Below are positions 1 to 5,696 of a stretch of DNA of 6,191 bases, piece after piece. The stretch covers positions 29,833-36,023 of the forward strand of contig DLOQ01000119.1 in NCBI GenBank assembly GCA_002479655.1, read 5' to 3'. The position numbers and the translations under genes are program-made. Every line of letters starts with the position of its first letter. The stretch's first letter is position 1. The notes under the pieces were generated by a model, which did not search any database, was not told the origin of the DNA, and worked only from the letters and a program-made list of their open reading frames with translations. This DNA is from Lachnospiraceae bacterium UBA7480 (GTDB lineage: Bacteria > Bacillota > Clostridia > Lachnospirales > Lachnospiraceae).

Positions 1-92
1 TACAAGAAGTTCGCAAAAGAGAGCATTATGAAAAGCCAAGCGTTAAGCGTAAAAAGAAATCTGAAGCTGCTAGAAAACGTAAATACAACTAA
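1..92 (+). CDS. rpsU: 30S ribosomal protein S21, C-terminal end (5' end outside window)
   Basis: The reading frame that starts at base 3 gives 29 codons and a TAA stop at 90-92. The peptide begins QEVRKREHYEKPSVKRKK and ends EAARKRKYN. This is the basic, helical C-terminal tail of bacterial ribosomal protein S21, a small subunit protein of about 58 residues in Firmicutes that helps 30S initiation near the anti-Shine-Dalgarno end of 16S rRNA. About half of the protein is visible; the N-terminal half and start lie left of the window. A strong terminator follows within 15 bases, so rpsU ends its own transcription unit and the genes to the right are not expected to depend on its promoter. The tail matches Lachnospiraceae/Clostridia S21 from memory. 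No frameshift or oddity is seen. Confidence 0.92.
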   Translation, partial: QEVRKREHYEKPSVKRKKKSEAARKRKYN

Positions 93-106
93 GTATTGCG
101 AAAGTG

Positions 107-134
107 AACAGTCCGTGAAAACGGGCTGTTTTTT
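107..134 (+). terminator. Intrinsic terminator after rpsU
   Basis: A 9-bp stem pairs AACAGTCCG (107-115) with CGGGCTGTT (122-130), with one T:G wobble and a 6-base TGAAAA loop. The 3' arm runs into a T tract covering 129-134. It starts 15 bases after the rpsU stop, the usual place for a factor-independent terminator. Confidence 0.88.
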
Positions 135-136
135 AT

Positions 137-220
137 GCGCAGGTCCGCATATGGAAGTTTGCTGCTGACGCAGCATGCAGACCGCGCAGCGAGTAGGGGA
201 GAAAGTCATTCCCCTGCTCG
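137..220. other. Strongly foldable non-coding element downstream of rpsU
   Basis: Three nested or adjacent pairings fill this short gene-free stretch. An outer stem pairs GCGC-GGTC (137-145, bulged A at 141) with GACCGCGC (180-187). It encloses a tight hairpin, TGCTGC (160-165), loop TGAC, GCAGCA (170-175). Immediately downstream an 11-bp hairpin pairs 190-200 with 210-220 (GAGTAGGGGA with TCCCCTGCTC plus a closing C-G, one T:G wobble, 9-base loop). No T tract follows the last hairpin (ATTTATCTAC), so it is not a classical terminator. The stretch is GC-richer than its surroundings. It could be a structured RNA, a processed rpsU 3' region, or a dispersed intergenic repeat. I do not recognise a named RNA family. 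Confidence 0.5.
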
Positions 221-230
221 ATTTATCTAC

Positions 231-259
231 TTGCGAAGAAGGGTTACATGGGTTATTAT
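231..259 (+). promoter_or_regulatory. Candidate sigma-A-type promoter for the dipeptidase operon
   Basis: TTGCGA at 231-236 (4 of 6 matches to TTGACA) lies 17 bases before TATTAT at 254-259 (5 of 6 matches to TATAAT). The spacing is ideal and the position, after the rpsU terminator and folded element, fits a promoter for the downstream + strand genes. It would leave a leader of about 100 bases before the start codon at 366. This is a consensus match by eye in AT-rich DNA, so chance remains possible. Confidence 0.45.
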
Positions 260-365
260 AAGTTTGAAGAAGTATGCTGAATAACTATTGAAAATGCAGT
301 AATTGATGAATAGGAATACGTATCAGACAGAATGTTTCAGTATTAGAAAAGGAGGCAAGGCTGGT

Positions 366-1055
366 ATGAGGAGCATACCGGAGTTATCTGAACCTGAGCT
401 GTATGGGGACAGGGATTTTAGAGATTTTAAATTTGTTGAGATACTTAGCAACGACAGGATAATGGTTGATATGCAATATCCCAAGATGGGAATGTGTCAT
501 GCGGAACAACGCTGCTTTGTCAGAGAGGAAGTTTATCAGATGCTGAAGGATGCAGCCAATCAGCTTCCGGTCGGTTATCAATTTAAAATTTTTGACGCAT
601 GGCGCCCATTTGCGCTGCAGCAGGAGCTTTACGAAGTCTATTCTGATAAGATCATGAGTGAATTTCATCTAAACGGAAGAAGTGAGGAAGAAAAAAGGGC
701 TGTCATCACAAAATTTGTATCGGAACCGGTCCGGGACCGGGACATCCCGCCGGTACATACAACCGGTGGAGCGATAGATCTGACGATCATAGGGAAAGAC
801 GGACAGGAACTTGAGATGGGAACGGACTTTGATGCGTTTTCGGATAAAACATATACTTCCTATTTTGAGAAAAAGGAAGAAAATGTTGTGGTTAGAGATA
901 ACAGAAGGCTTCTTTATCATGTTATGACAGAGGCGGGATTTACGAATCTTCCGTCGGAATGGTGGCATTTTGATTATGGAGACCGCTTCTGGGCGTATTA
1001 CAATAAGAAACCGGCTCTGTACAGAGGGGTATTTACAAGGGAGGAAATGAATTGA
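366..1055 (+). CDS. D-alanyl-D-alanine dipeptidase (VanX-type, peptidase family M15D)
   Basis: The 229-residue product resembles zinc D-Ala-D-Ala dipeptidases, which cleave the free dipeptide in the cytoplasm. Key VanX residues can be matched: the arginine of a DAWRPF motif (R80; VanX R71), the zinc ligands H131 and D138 in HTTGGAID (VanX H116 and D123), and the catalytic E198 and zinc ligand H201 in SEWWHFDYG (VanX E181 and H184). The H-to-D and E-to-H spacings are identical to VanX, so the enzyme looks active. No signal peptide or membrane segment is seen, which fits a cytosolic enzyme. The ATG at 366 is chosen because a GGAGG site (351-355) sits 10 bases before it; the frame stays open to a TTG at 303, but that start has no binding site. 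No vanH, vanA, vanR or vanS gene is in the window, so D-Ala-D-Ala turnover or recycling is as likely as glycopeptide resistance. The stop overlaps the next gene by 4 bases. Confidence 0.9.
   Translation: MRSIPELSEPELYGDRDFRDFKFVEILSNDRIMVDMQYPKMGMCHAEQRCFVREEVYQMLKDAANQLPVGYQFKIFDAWRPFALQQELYEVYSDKIMSEFHLNGRSEEEKRAVITKFVSEPVRDRDIPPVHTTGGAIDLTIIGKDGQELEMGTDFDAFSDKTYTSYFEKKEENVVVRDNRRLLYHVMTEAGFTNLPSEWWHFDYGDRFWAYYNKKPALYRGVFTREEMN
1039..1054 (+). promoter_or_regulatory. Ribosome binding site and TTG start of the 2-TM protein gene
   Basis: GGGAGG (1039-1044) inside the end of the dipeptidase gene is followed after 7 bases by TTG (1052-1054), which overlaps the dipeptidase TGA (1053-1055). The strong site and ideal spacing decide the unusual TTG start, and the overlap implies translational coupling of the two proteins. 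Confidence 0.8.
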
Positions 1056-2194
1056 AAAAAGATGATCAAAAAAGAACTTCCAGAATCAGCACGATTCCGG
1101 CGACGGTTATCTTGATACTGACAGCGCTTTTGCTTGTATTTGTCGGATATATGTATTTGACCTTAAAGAATGGATATACATTTGATGAACTTGTCGGTAA
1201 TATTGTCGGAAATCTGATTGGCGTACTGGCAGCTTTTTTGCTGTTTGATATCCTGTACAATAAGCTTACGCAGGATGGGTATGCCAGAGAGACTTCCCAG
1301 CAGATCACCAAGACACTGATGGGCGATCCTGAGATCTTGGATGCATTTAGTGAAGAGGATAAGCAGGCGTTTCTTGTCTCGACAATTCAATCCATTGTAA
1401 AAGATGAAGACGCGGTGGATATGATGGTTGGAAATATGGATAAATATTTTCACAATATGAAGCTGGCAAGAATCAGAAAAAGCTTTCATTATACCATTAC
1501 GCTTACGACAGAGCTGCCCGTGGAATACGATGAATTCCCCGGAGCAAAAGAGGATATGTATTTTTATGTTCAGGAAAATCTAAACTATGAAGTGAAATAT
1601 TTATCCGGCTCAGATGTGAATTTAAGTACAAATGAAGTAAAAATCGGATTCTCATTTGATAAAAGAAGTCTGGATGCCGGTCTGATGGAAAGCGATAAAG
1701 ATCAGGAATTTTCCAAGTGCATCTTTAATGAGAATCTGGATATTACGAAGGAAGCTGTTGATTATTTAAGGACACTTTCGGAAGATCGGTTAAAACATGT
1801 TTTTGATAACTTATTTACCGCAGTTTTAAAAGTGGATGGACAACAGGGAATCTTGGACAGGGTCGATGTGAGAGACGGCGGCATCGTCGCTACCTATAAA
1901 GTGAATTATGAAACCAATCGGAGTGAACATTCCATAAGAGTGATCTTCCATATGCCAAAACTTTGGGATTCCATATTTGAAGTAACGCTGGTGGATCCGA
2001 CGAAAGAACCTAAGATCACATTTGATTATATGCCGGGCAAGATGGACGTTACGATGTTTTCCTATCTTAACAAAGGCGACGAATCAAATGAGGGCGCTTA
2101 TGAGCAGCAGAATGGTCTTTATGATATTGCGATCAAAGGCGAATGGATCTATCCAAAGAGCGGTATCGTTTTCAGCGTGAAGAAGAAGGGGTGA
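1052..2194 (+). CDS. Two-TM membrane protein with large beta-rich cytoplasmic domain, function unknown
   Basis: I do not recognise the family of this 380-residue protein. A short basic N-terminus (KKDDQKRTSR) is followed by a hydrophobic helix at about residues 15-38, a brief linker (KNGYTFDEL), and a second helix at about 48-68. The second helix starts with a GxxxGxxxG glycine-zipper motif (G49, G53, G57), a known helix-packing motif. By the positive-inside rule both ends face the cytoplasm. After a helical, acidic linker (about 70-130), the remaining 240 residues alternate short beta-type strands with polar turns and end in a strand and a lysine tail (KKKG). No catalytic motif, cysteine cluster or nucleotide-binding loop is seen. 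The TTG start is supported by a strong binding site. It overlaps the dipeptidase gene, so both should be made together; the protein may anchor, sense or act at the membrane in a process linked to D-Ala-D-Ala. That role is inference only. Confidence 0.85.
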   Translation: MKKDDQKRTSRISTIPATVILILTALLLVFVGYMYLTLKNGYTFDELVGNIVGNLIGVLAAFLLFDILYNKLTQDGYARETSQQITKTLMGDPEILDAFSEEDKQAFLVSTIQSIVKDEDAVDMMVGNMDKYFHNMKLARIRKSFHYTITLTTELPVEYDEFPGAKEDMYFYVQENLNYEVKYLSGSDVNLSTNEVKIGFSFDKRSLDAGLMESDKDQEFSKCIFNENLDITKEAVDYLRTLSEDRLKHVFDNLFTAVLKVDGQQGILDRVDVRDGGIVATYKVNYETNRSEHSIRVIFHMPKLWDSIFEVTLVDPTKEPKITFDYMPGKMDVTMFSYLNKGDESNEGAYEQQNGLYDIAIKGEWIYPKSGIVFSVKKKG

Positions 2195-2199
2195 ATCTA

Positions 2200-2358
2200 A
2201 TGATTGATATTTTAGATTTGTGGAAAGAGTATGGAAATGAAAATGCTCCGTCTGTTAAAGACAGCTTTGAACCGGTTCCATATGCGGAGAAAGAAAAGAT
2301 CGCGGAATATATTGGAACACAGGCACTGAAAAGGCTGATAATTGGCACGGTGGGATGA
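2200..2358 (+). CDS. Small hypothetical protein, 52 residues, possibly a truncated gene
   Basis: The ATG at 2200 lies 5 bases after the previous stop and 8 bases after a GAAGGGG binding site (2185-2191), which supports real translation. The product starts MIDILDLWKEYGNENAPSV, is acidic and probably helical, and has no membrane segment. A GTG at 2191 in the same frame is possible but lacks a well-placed binding site. The last 15 residues (IGTQALKRLIIGTVG) differ in character from the acidic first part. This raises the possibility that a longer gene was cut by a deletion or frameshift near 2316. The stop (2356-2358) overlaps an ATG at 2355 that is in frame with the downstream ATPase. The function is unknown; it is probably co-transcribed with its neighbours. 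Confidence 0.55.
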   Translation: MIDILDLWKEYGNENAPSVKDSFEPVPYAEKEKIAEYIGTQALKRLIIGTVG

Positions 2359-2375
2359 ACAGTGGGGGTAACAAT

Positions 2376-3749
2376 ATGATAGTTTATTCCGGTGACGATT
2401 TAAAAGAGCATATCGCAGAGTTAAAGAAAGAGGCTATGGTTCAAACAGGTCTGGATAAAGTCTATGAACGTGATTTTGTAGATGCTATTCGGAAAATTTG
2501 CTATGGCGGCAAAACGCAGCAGGTATATGTTCTCTGTGGTATGAGGGCTACAGGAAAGACCTTTGGTCTGCTTCAAGCCGTTGAAGATCATAACGATACA
2601 ATCTATATCCGATCACAGCGGGATGAAGCCATGACAGGTCGGGATTATATAGAATTGTTGCGTGAAGTGAAAGAAAAAAATATCATTATTGATGAATATA
2701 CATGGATCAAAAACAACCGCAATTTAAGCTATTATCTTTGGACTCTGGTAGAAAACGGGAAAAGAGTCGTAATTACGGGGACACACTCGCTTGCTTTGGA
2801 CTATTTGGAGGACGGCATTCTTATTCACAGGGCTTTCCGCATCAATGTTAATCTGTTTACTTATGAAGAATTTTGCAGGATATATCAAAAGGATTACTCT
2901 AAAGAAAGCTGTATGGACTTTCTAAAAACAGGGGGAATATTTAAAAATCATGCTTTGAAAAATTATAAAGGCATGGATGATTATATACGTGAAGCTGTAA
3001 TAGATGATCTGGCAAAATTTATTGATCTTTCTTATGAAGAAGCAAGGGCAAGCGTCTATGATATCATGTATCTGGCGGTGTGTGATTCCAATGTGACAAA
3101 AATCGAATATCCCGAAGCAAGAAAAGAAAATGAAACGTATCGTGATATGTTGACAGCTTTCGGAATAGACTCTCGAATCAAGATCACACCCGTTAAATTC
3201 AAAATGGTTTCGGAAATACTTGAAAAGGCAAATTTCATTCTTAAAACATATAATATTGTCAATGACGAAGAGTACCGGCTTCATCTGGTAAATCCCTCTC
3301 TTACTTATCAGATGGTCAGTGCGCTATTTGACAGGAAGTCGGCAGAGGAAAGAGTGGGCAAATCCTTTGAGTCATATTTTACTGTTTATATGTCAACACG
3401 CGCAAATACGGCAGATCATATTTGGTATGCGGATATGGGGCAGTTAAAAGGAAATCCGGAATTGGAGCTTATAATCGTCAATCCGGATGATCATTTGGTT
3501 TATCTGTTTGATTTCCAATTGCGGGAAGTTGCAAGCCTTCCTGAAACAAGCAGTCTGTTGTCCGAGAAACTGGAGACTATGTTTACCGGCGCGGAGATTG
3601 GCGGGCGTTATGCTATATGTAGCGCTGATGCCGAGAAACGCGGCATATGGAATGGGAAAAAAGTAATATTCACAAGAATGGATCATGAAATATTGGAAAA
3701 CTATCGCCGGTTTGATGAAAATTATGAGCGGTTGTCAGACAATATATAG
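2376..3749 (+). CDS. P-loop ATPase of the AAA_14/DUF4143 type (ATPase A)
   Basis: This 457-residue protein has the architecture of the AAA_14 plus DUF4143 ATPases. Walker A is GMRATGKT (residues 55-62, K61), Walker B is a hydrophobic strand ending in DE (D106, E107), and a sensor-1-like strand reads VVITGTHSLA (about 131-140). FTYEEF (161-166) and a GG pair (186-187) match landmarks of DUF4143 proteins. A helical, winged-helix-like part follows at about 265-320. The C-terminal part looks like a PD-(D/E)xK fold but with E364 and D379-F-Q381 where an active enzyme would have D and ExK, so nuclease activity is unlikely. No signal peptide is seen; it is probably cytosolic. The ATG at 2376 is preferred over 2355: AGTGGGGG (2361-2368) lies 7 bases before it, and its product MIVYSGDDLK aligns with the first residues MEIYYGKELK of the second ATPase. 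Biological role of such ATPases is poorly known; specific substrates cannot be named. Confidence 0.85.
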   Translation: MIVYSGDDLKEHIAELKKEAMVQTGLDKVYERDFVDAIRKICYGGKTQQVYVLCGMRATGKTFGLLQAVEDHNDTIYIRSQRDEAMTGRDYIELLREVKEKNIIIDEYTWIKNNRNLSYYLWTLVENGKRVVITGTHSLALDYLEDGILIHRAFRINVNLFTYEEFCRIYQKDYSKESCMDFLKTGGIFKNHALKNYKGMDDYIREAVIDDLAKFIDLSYEEARASVYDIMYLAVCDSNVTKIEYPEARKENETYRDMLTAFGIDSRIKITPVKFKMVSEILEKANFILKTYNIVNDEEYRLHLVNPSLTYQMVSALFDRKSAEERVGKSFESYFTVYMSTRANTADHIWYADMGQLKGNPELELIIVNPDDHLVYLFDFQLREVASLPETSSLLSEKLETMFTGAEIGGRYAICSADAEKRGIWNGKKVIFTRMDHEILENYRRFDENYERLSDNI

Positions 3750-3911
3750 ATGCATTCTAAAATTTCATTTTCACAATTATTTATTGGCTTGTCCAATCAT
3801 AAATATTAAAATGTGTGATGTAAAATGTAAAGAGTCTGCCAATGTTCTTTAAGGAATATCTTAATAAGCAAATCCTGTAACTTTTTAAATATATAGGGAG
3901 GCAAATATTAT
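3750..3911 (+). promoter_or_regulatory. Intergenic region between the ATPases with candidate promoter (3784-3812)
   Basis: This very AT-rich gap of 162 bases separates two same-strand genes that could otherwise be one operon. TTGGCT (3784-3789) and TAAAAT (3807-3812) are 17 bases apart and make a plausible promoter (4 of 6 and 5 of 6 matches). The -35 lies within a short inverted repeat, ATTGG-CTTGT-CCAAT (3783-3797), whose flanks are also partly complementary; it might be an operator. I see no GC-rich hairpin with a T tract, so read-through from upstream is likely. AGGGAGG (3895-3901) is the ribosome binding site for the next gene, 10 bases before its ATG. Confidence 0.4.
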
Positions 3912-5489
3912 ATGGAAATTTATTATGGAAAAGAGTTAAAAATTTTTACGGAACAGTCTTTGGACAGGAACTTCAAAGAACGCTTTCTGCTTGCGGATCT
4001 GCATGATTATATGACATCAGACAGTAGAAGGGTATGCTGCTTATATGGGTTAAGACGCACAGGAAGGACTATCATGATGCTGCAGGAAATCAAAAATTTA
4101 GGAGATTATGAAAACAGCCTGCTGATCAGCTGCAATAACAATGATGATCTGCATCAGCTAAAGCAGGTGCTTGAAGAATATCTCGAAGATAATCCTAAAT
4201 GCAAATACATTTTTATTGATGACATAACCAAAGCAAAAGGATTTATTGACTCCTGTAGTTTTCTTGCCGATGATTATACGGTAACGGAGATAAAAATTGT
4301 TTTGTCAGGCAAGGATTCGCTTAGTTTTCTGGTTGCGGAAGAGAAGGAGTTGTTTGACAGGGTGCATTTCATTCATACCACATACATTCCTTTTAAGGAA
4401 TACAATTACCTGTTTGAAAAAGGCATACTGGATTACATCAGGTACGGCGGCACGCTTACCGATGGAGGTCAAAACATATTCTATAACAATGACGGGACGG
4501 ATTTATACATAAACAATGCTATTGCTGAAAATATTTCCAATACGATAGAACGGTGGCATGGCGGCAGAAATTATGCCCATGATGTATTCCGGAGCCTTAT
4601 GACGCATTATAACCTGACTTCCACGATCAGGAAAGTAATTGAGTATCATAACCGGATATTTGTCGCAGAAATCATCAATAAAGATTTTAAGTCTCATGAT
4701 TTAGGATCACTTTTTGAGTTAATGAAAAAACCAAAAGGTGAATTAGGGGATCCCGATATCATTGATACGGAAGAAATGAATGACAGGGTACGGAGCTTTT
4801 TGGGGGTAAAAGAAAGTCTTTATGATCAAATTGGTGAAAGCGAAGTAAATTTGATCATAGATTACTTAAAAAAAATGGATGTATTATATCAGGTTCCCAA
4901 AACGGTTGGTCTTGATACGGTAAAGAATAAGGAATACCTTTTTACACAGATCGGGATTCGGTATTGTCAGGCAGCTGATTTGATCGATGATTTAGTTGCT
5001 TCCGATAGATTCATGGAATACACACAAGAACAGCAGGACAGGATCCTTAAAAAGCTGGAAAGCGACATCAACAGACAGAACCTTAAGGATGTTATATTTT
5101 ATCAGATTGCCAAGGATTTTGAGCATCTTGGGAATCCGGCGGATAAGACTTATGAAGTAACGAAATATAGGAATAATAAAGGCGATGAAATAGATATCCT
5201 GATTATGGACTTTGATAACAAGGCGATACTGGCTATCGAAGTGGAGCTGTCGGGGGAACAGGCAGATGATCAGAGGGAGGATCTTGTAAGCGAGAAGATC
5301 TGCGGAGATATTGAAGCAAAGACGGGATATAAGATCGTTAATAAGGCAGTCATATACTTGGGGGAAAACGGCGAATCGGACGACGGAGTCCTGTATATCA
5401 ATGCAGAGGATTTCTTAAAGCGGTCAAAGGAAATATCGCAGACATTGTTAAGCAATCCGGACATAAAAGAATTTAAGCAATTATTATGA
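3912..5489 (+). CDS. P-loop ATPase-like protein with altered Walker A, AAA_14/DUF4143 type (ATPase B)
   Basis: This 525-residue protein has the same order of parts as ATPase A but is divergent and longer. The Walker A is GLRRTGRT (46-53): the lysine that normally contacts the ATP phosphates is arginine (R52, codon AGG). Walker B is YIFIDD (99-104), and a sensor-1-like strand reads IVLSGKDSLSF (129-139). FKEY (161-164) and YGG (178-180) match the first ATPase. A helix-rich, winged-helix-like part lies at about 300-350 (LIIDYLKKMDVL). The C-terminal part has a PD-(D/E)xK-like core, GDEIDILI (D428) then AIEVEL (E443, E445), with glutamate where the catalytic lysine is expected. Altered Walker A suggests weak or no hydrolysis; a partner role beside the first ATPase is possible. 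The start is supported by AGGGAGG 10 bases upstream and N-terminal similarity to the first ATPase. No membrane segment is seen; it is probably cytosolic. Confidence 0.85.
   Translation: MEIYYGKELKIFTEQSLDRNFKERFLLADLHDYMTSDSRRVCCLYGLRRTGRTIMMLQEIKNLGDYENSLLISCNNNDDLHQLKQVLEEYLEDNPKCKYIFIDDITKAKGFIDSCSFLADDYTVTEIKIVLSGKDSLSFLVAEEKELFDRVHFIHTTYIPFKEYNYLFEKGILDYIRYGGTLTDGGQNIFYNNDGTDLYINNAIAENISNTIERWHGGRNYAHDVFRSLMTHYNLTSTIRKVIEYHNRIFVAEIINKDFKSHDLGSLFELMKKPKGELGDPDIIDTEEMNDRVRSFLGVKESLYDQIGESEVNLIIDYLKKMDVLYQVPKTVGLDTVKNKEYLFTQIGIRYCQAADLIDDLVASDRFMEYTQEQQDRILKKLESDINRQNLKDVIFYQIAKDFEHLGNPADKTYEVTKYRNNKGDEIDILIMDFDNKAILAIEVELSGEQADDQREDLVSEKICGDIEAKTGYKIVNKAVIYLGENGESDDGVLYINAEDFLKRSKEISQTLLSNPDIKEFKQLL
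4821..4859. repeat. Perfect 12-bp inverted repeat inside the ATPase B gene
   Basis: TATGATCAAATT (4821-4832) and its exact reverse complement AATTTGATCATA (4848-4859) are separated by 15 bases. A T:G wobble (4820/4860) and a T:A pair (4819/4861) extend the stem to 14. It encodes part of the helical region around SLYDQIGESEVNLIIDYL. No T tract follows, so it is not a terminator. It could be an mRNA hairpin, a protein-binding site, or chance in AT-rich DNA. Confidence 0.75.
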
Positions 5490-5490
5490 A

Positions 5491-5517
5491 ATGCCTGTAA
5501 TATGTGCGATTAGGCAT
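5491..5517 (+). other. Weak hairpin just after ATPase B
   Basis: ATGCCT (5491-5496) pairs with AGGCAT (5512-5517), and AAT (5499-5501) can stack with ATT (5509-5511) across a 2-base bulge. It begins 2 bases after the stop codon. The following bases, CTTCTGT, are not a T tract, so it is at best a weak terminator or a transcript-end stabiliser. Confidence 0.3.
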
Positions 5518-5672
5518 CTTCTGTAACAACCGTCTTATTTTCGGAGCTTATGGTTGAATTGGGGCTGCCGGTTTATGAATACGCTATTCGTAAGGATGAA
5601 CTATGGGTGAGTGTGGAAACTTATCTGGGACTTGAAATCGGATACGCTTTTGATTTGCCGAAAGAAGAATAA
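5514..5672 (+). pseudogene. Short orphan coding remnant (C-terminal fragment of an unknown protein)
   Basis: After a TAG at 5511-5513 the frame is open for 52 codons to TAA at 5670-5672. The translation has protein-like composition and alternation, for example MVELGLPVYEYAIRKDEL and then WVSVETYLGLEIGYAFDLP. The only ATG (5550) would give 40 residues, but the nearest GGAG (5543-5546) is only 3 bases from it, too close for good initiation. The coding character also extends upstream of that ATG (SSVTTVLFSEL). I therefore read it as the 3' end of a decayed gene rather than a working small gene, though a real 40-residue protein is not excluded. The family is not recognised. It lies between the last ATPase and the shared terminator, so it may still be transcribed. 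Confidence 0.45.
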
Positions 5673-5696
5673 AGTATAATAGAATAAAGCAAAATA

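Noticed and set aside
191..219. Second intrinsic terminator after rpsU
   Set aside because: The stem is strong, but the following bases ATTTATCTAC do not form a T tract, so it is reported only as part of the folded element.
303..365. N-terminal extension of the dipeptidase from TTG 303 or ATG 306
   Set aside because: No ribosome binding site precedes either codon, whereas a GGAGG site sits 10 bases before the ATG at 366. The extra 21 residues do not look like a signal peptide.
366..1055. Vancomycin-resistance (van) gene cluster
   Set aside because: Only a vanX-type gene is present. No ligase, dehydrogenase, regulator or sensor kinase gene is in the window, and VanX-like enzymes also occur outside resistance clusters.
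2355..2375. ATPase A start at ATG 2355 (ATGA overlap with the small ORF)
   Set aside because: The binding site AGTGGGGG is placed for the ATG at 2376, and the N-terminus from 2376 aligns with that of the second ATPase. The overlap start remains possible but is less likely.
2922..3284. Antisense open frames on the - strand within the ATPase and other genes
   Set aside because: They lie inside well-supported + strand genes, lack binding sites and have low-complexity, Phe/Ile/Cys-rich translations typical of shadow frames.
4297..4512. Alternative + strand frame of 71 codons inside ATPase B
   Set aside because: The main frame carries conserved landmarks through this region, and the alternative translation has a shadow-like composition.
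5675..5680. Perfect TATAAT (possible -10)
   Set aside because: No -35 lies at a suitable distance, and a terminator begins 17 bases downstream with no gene between.
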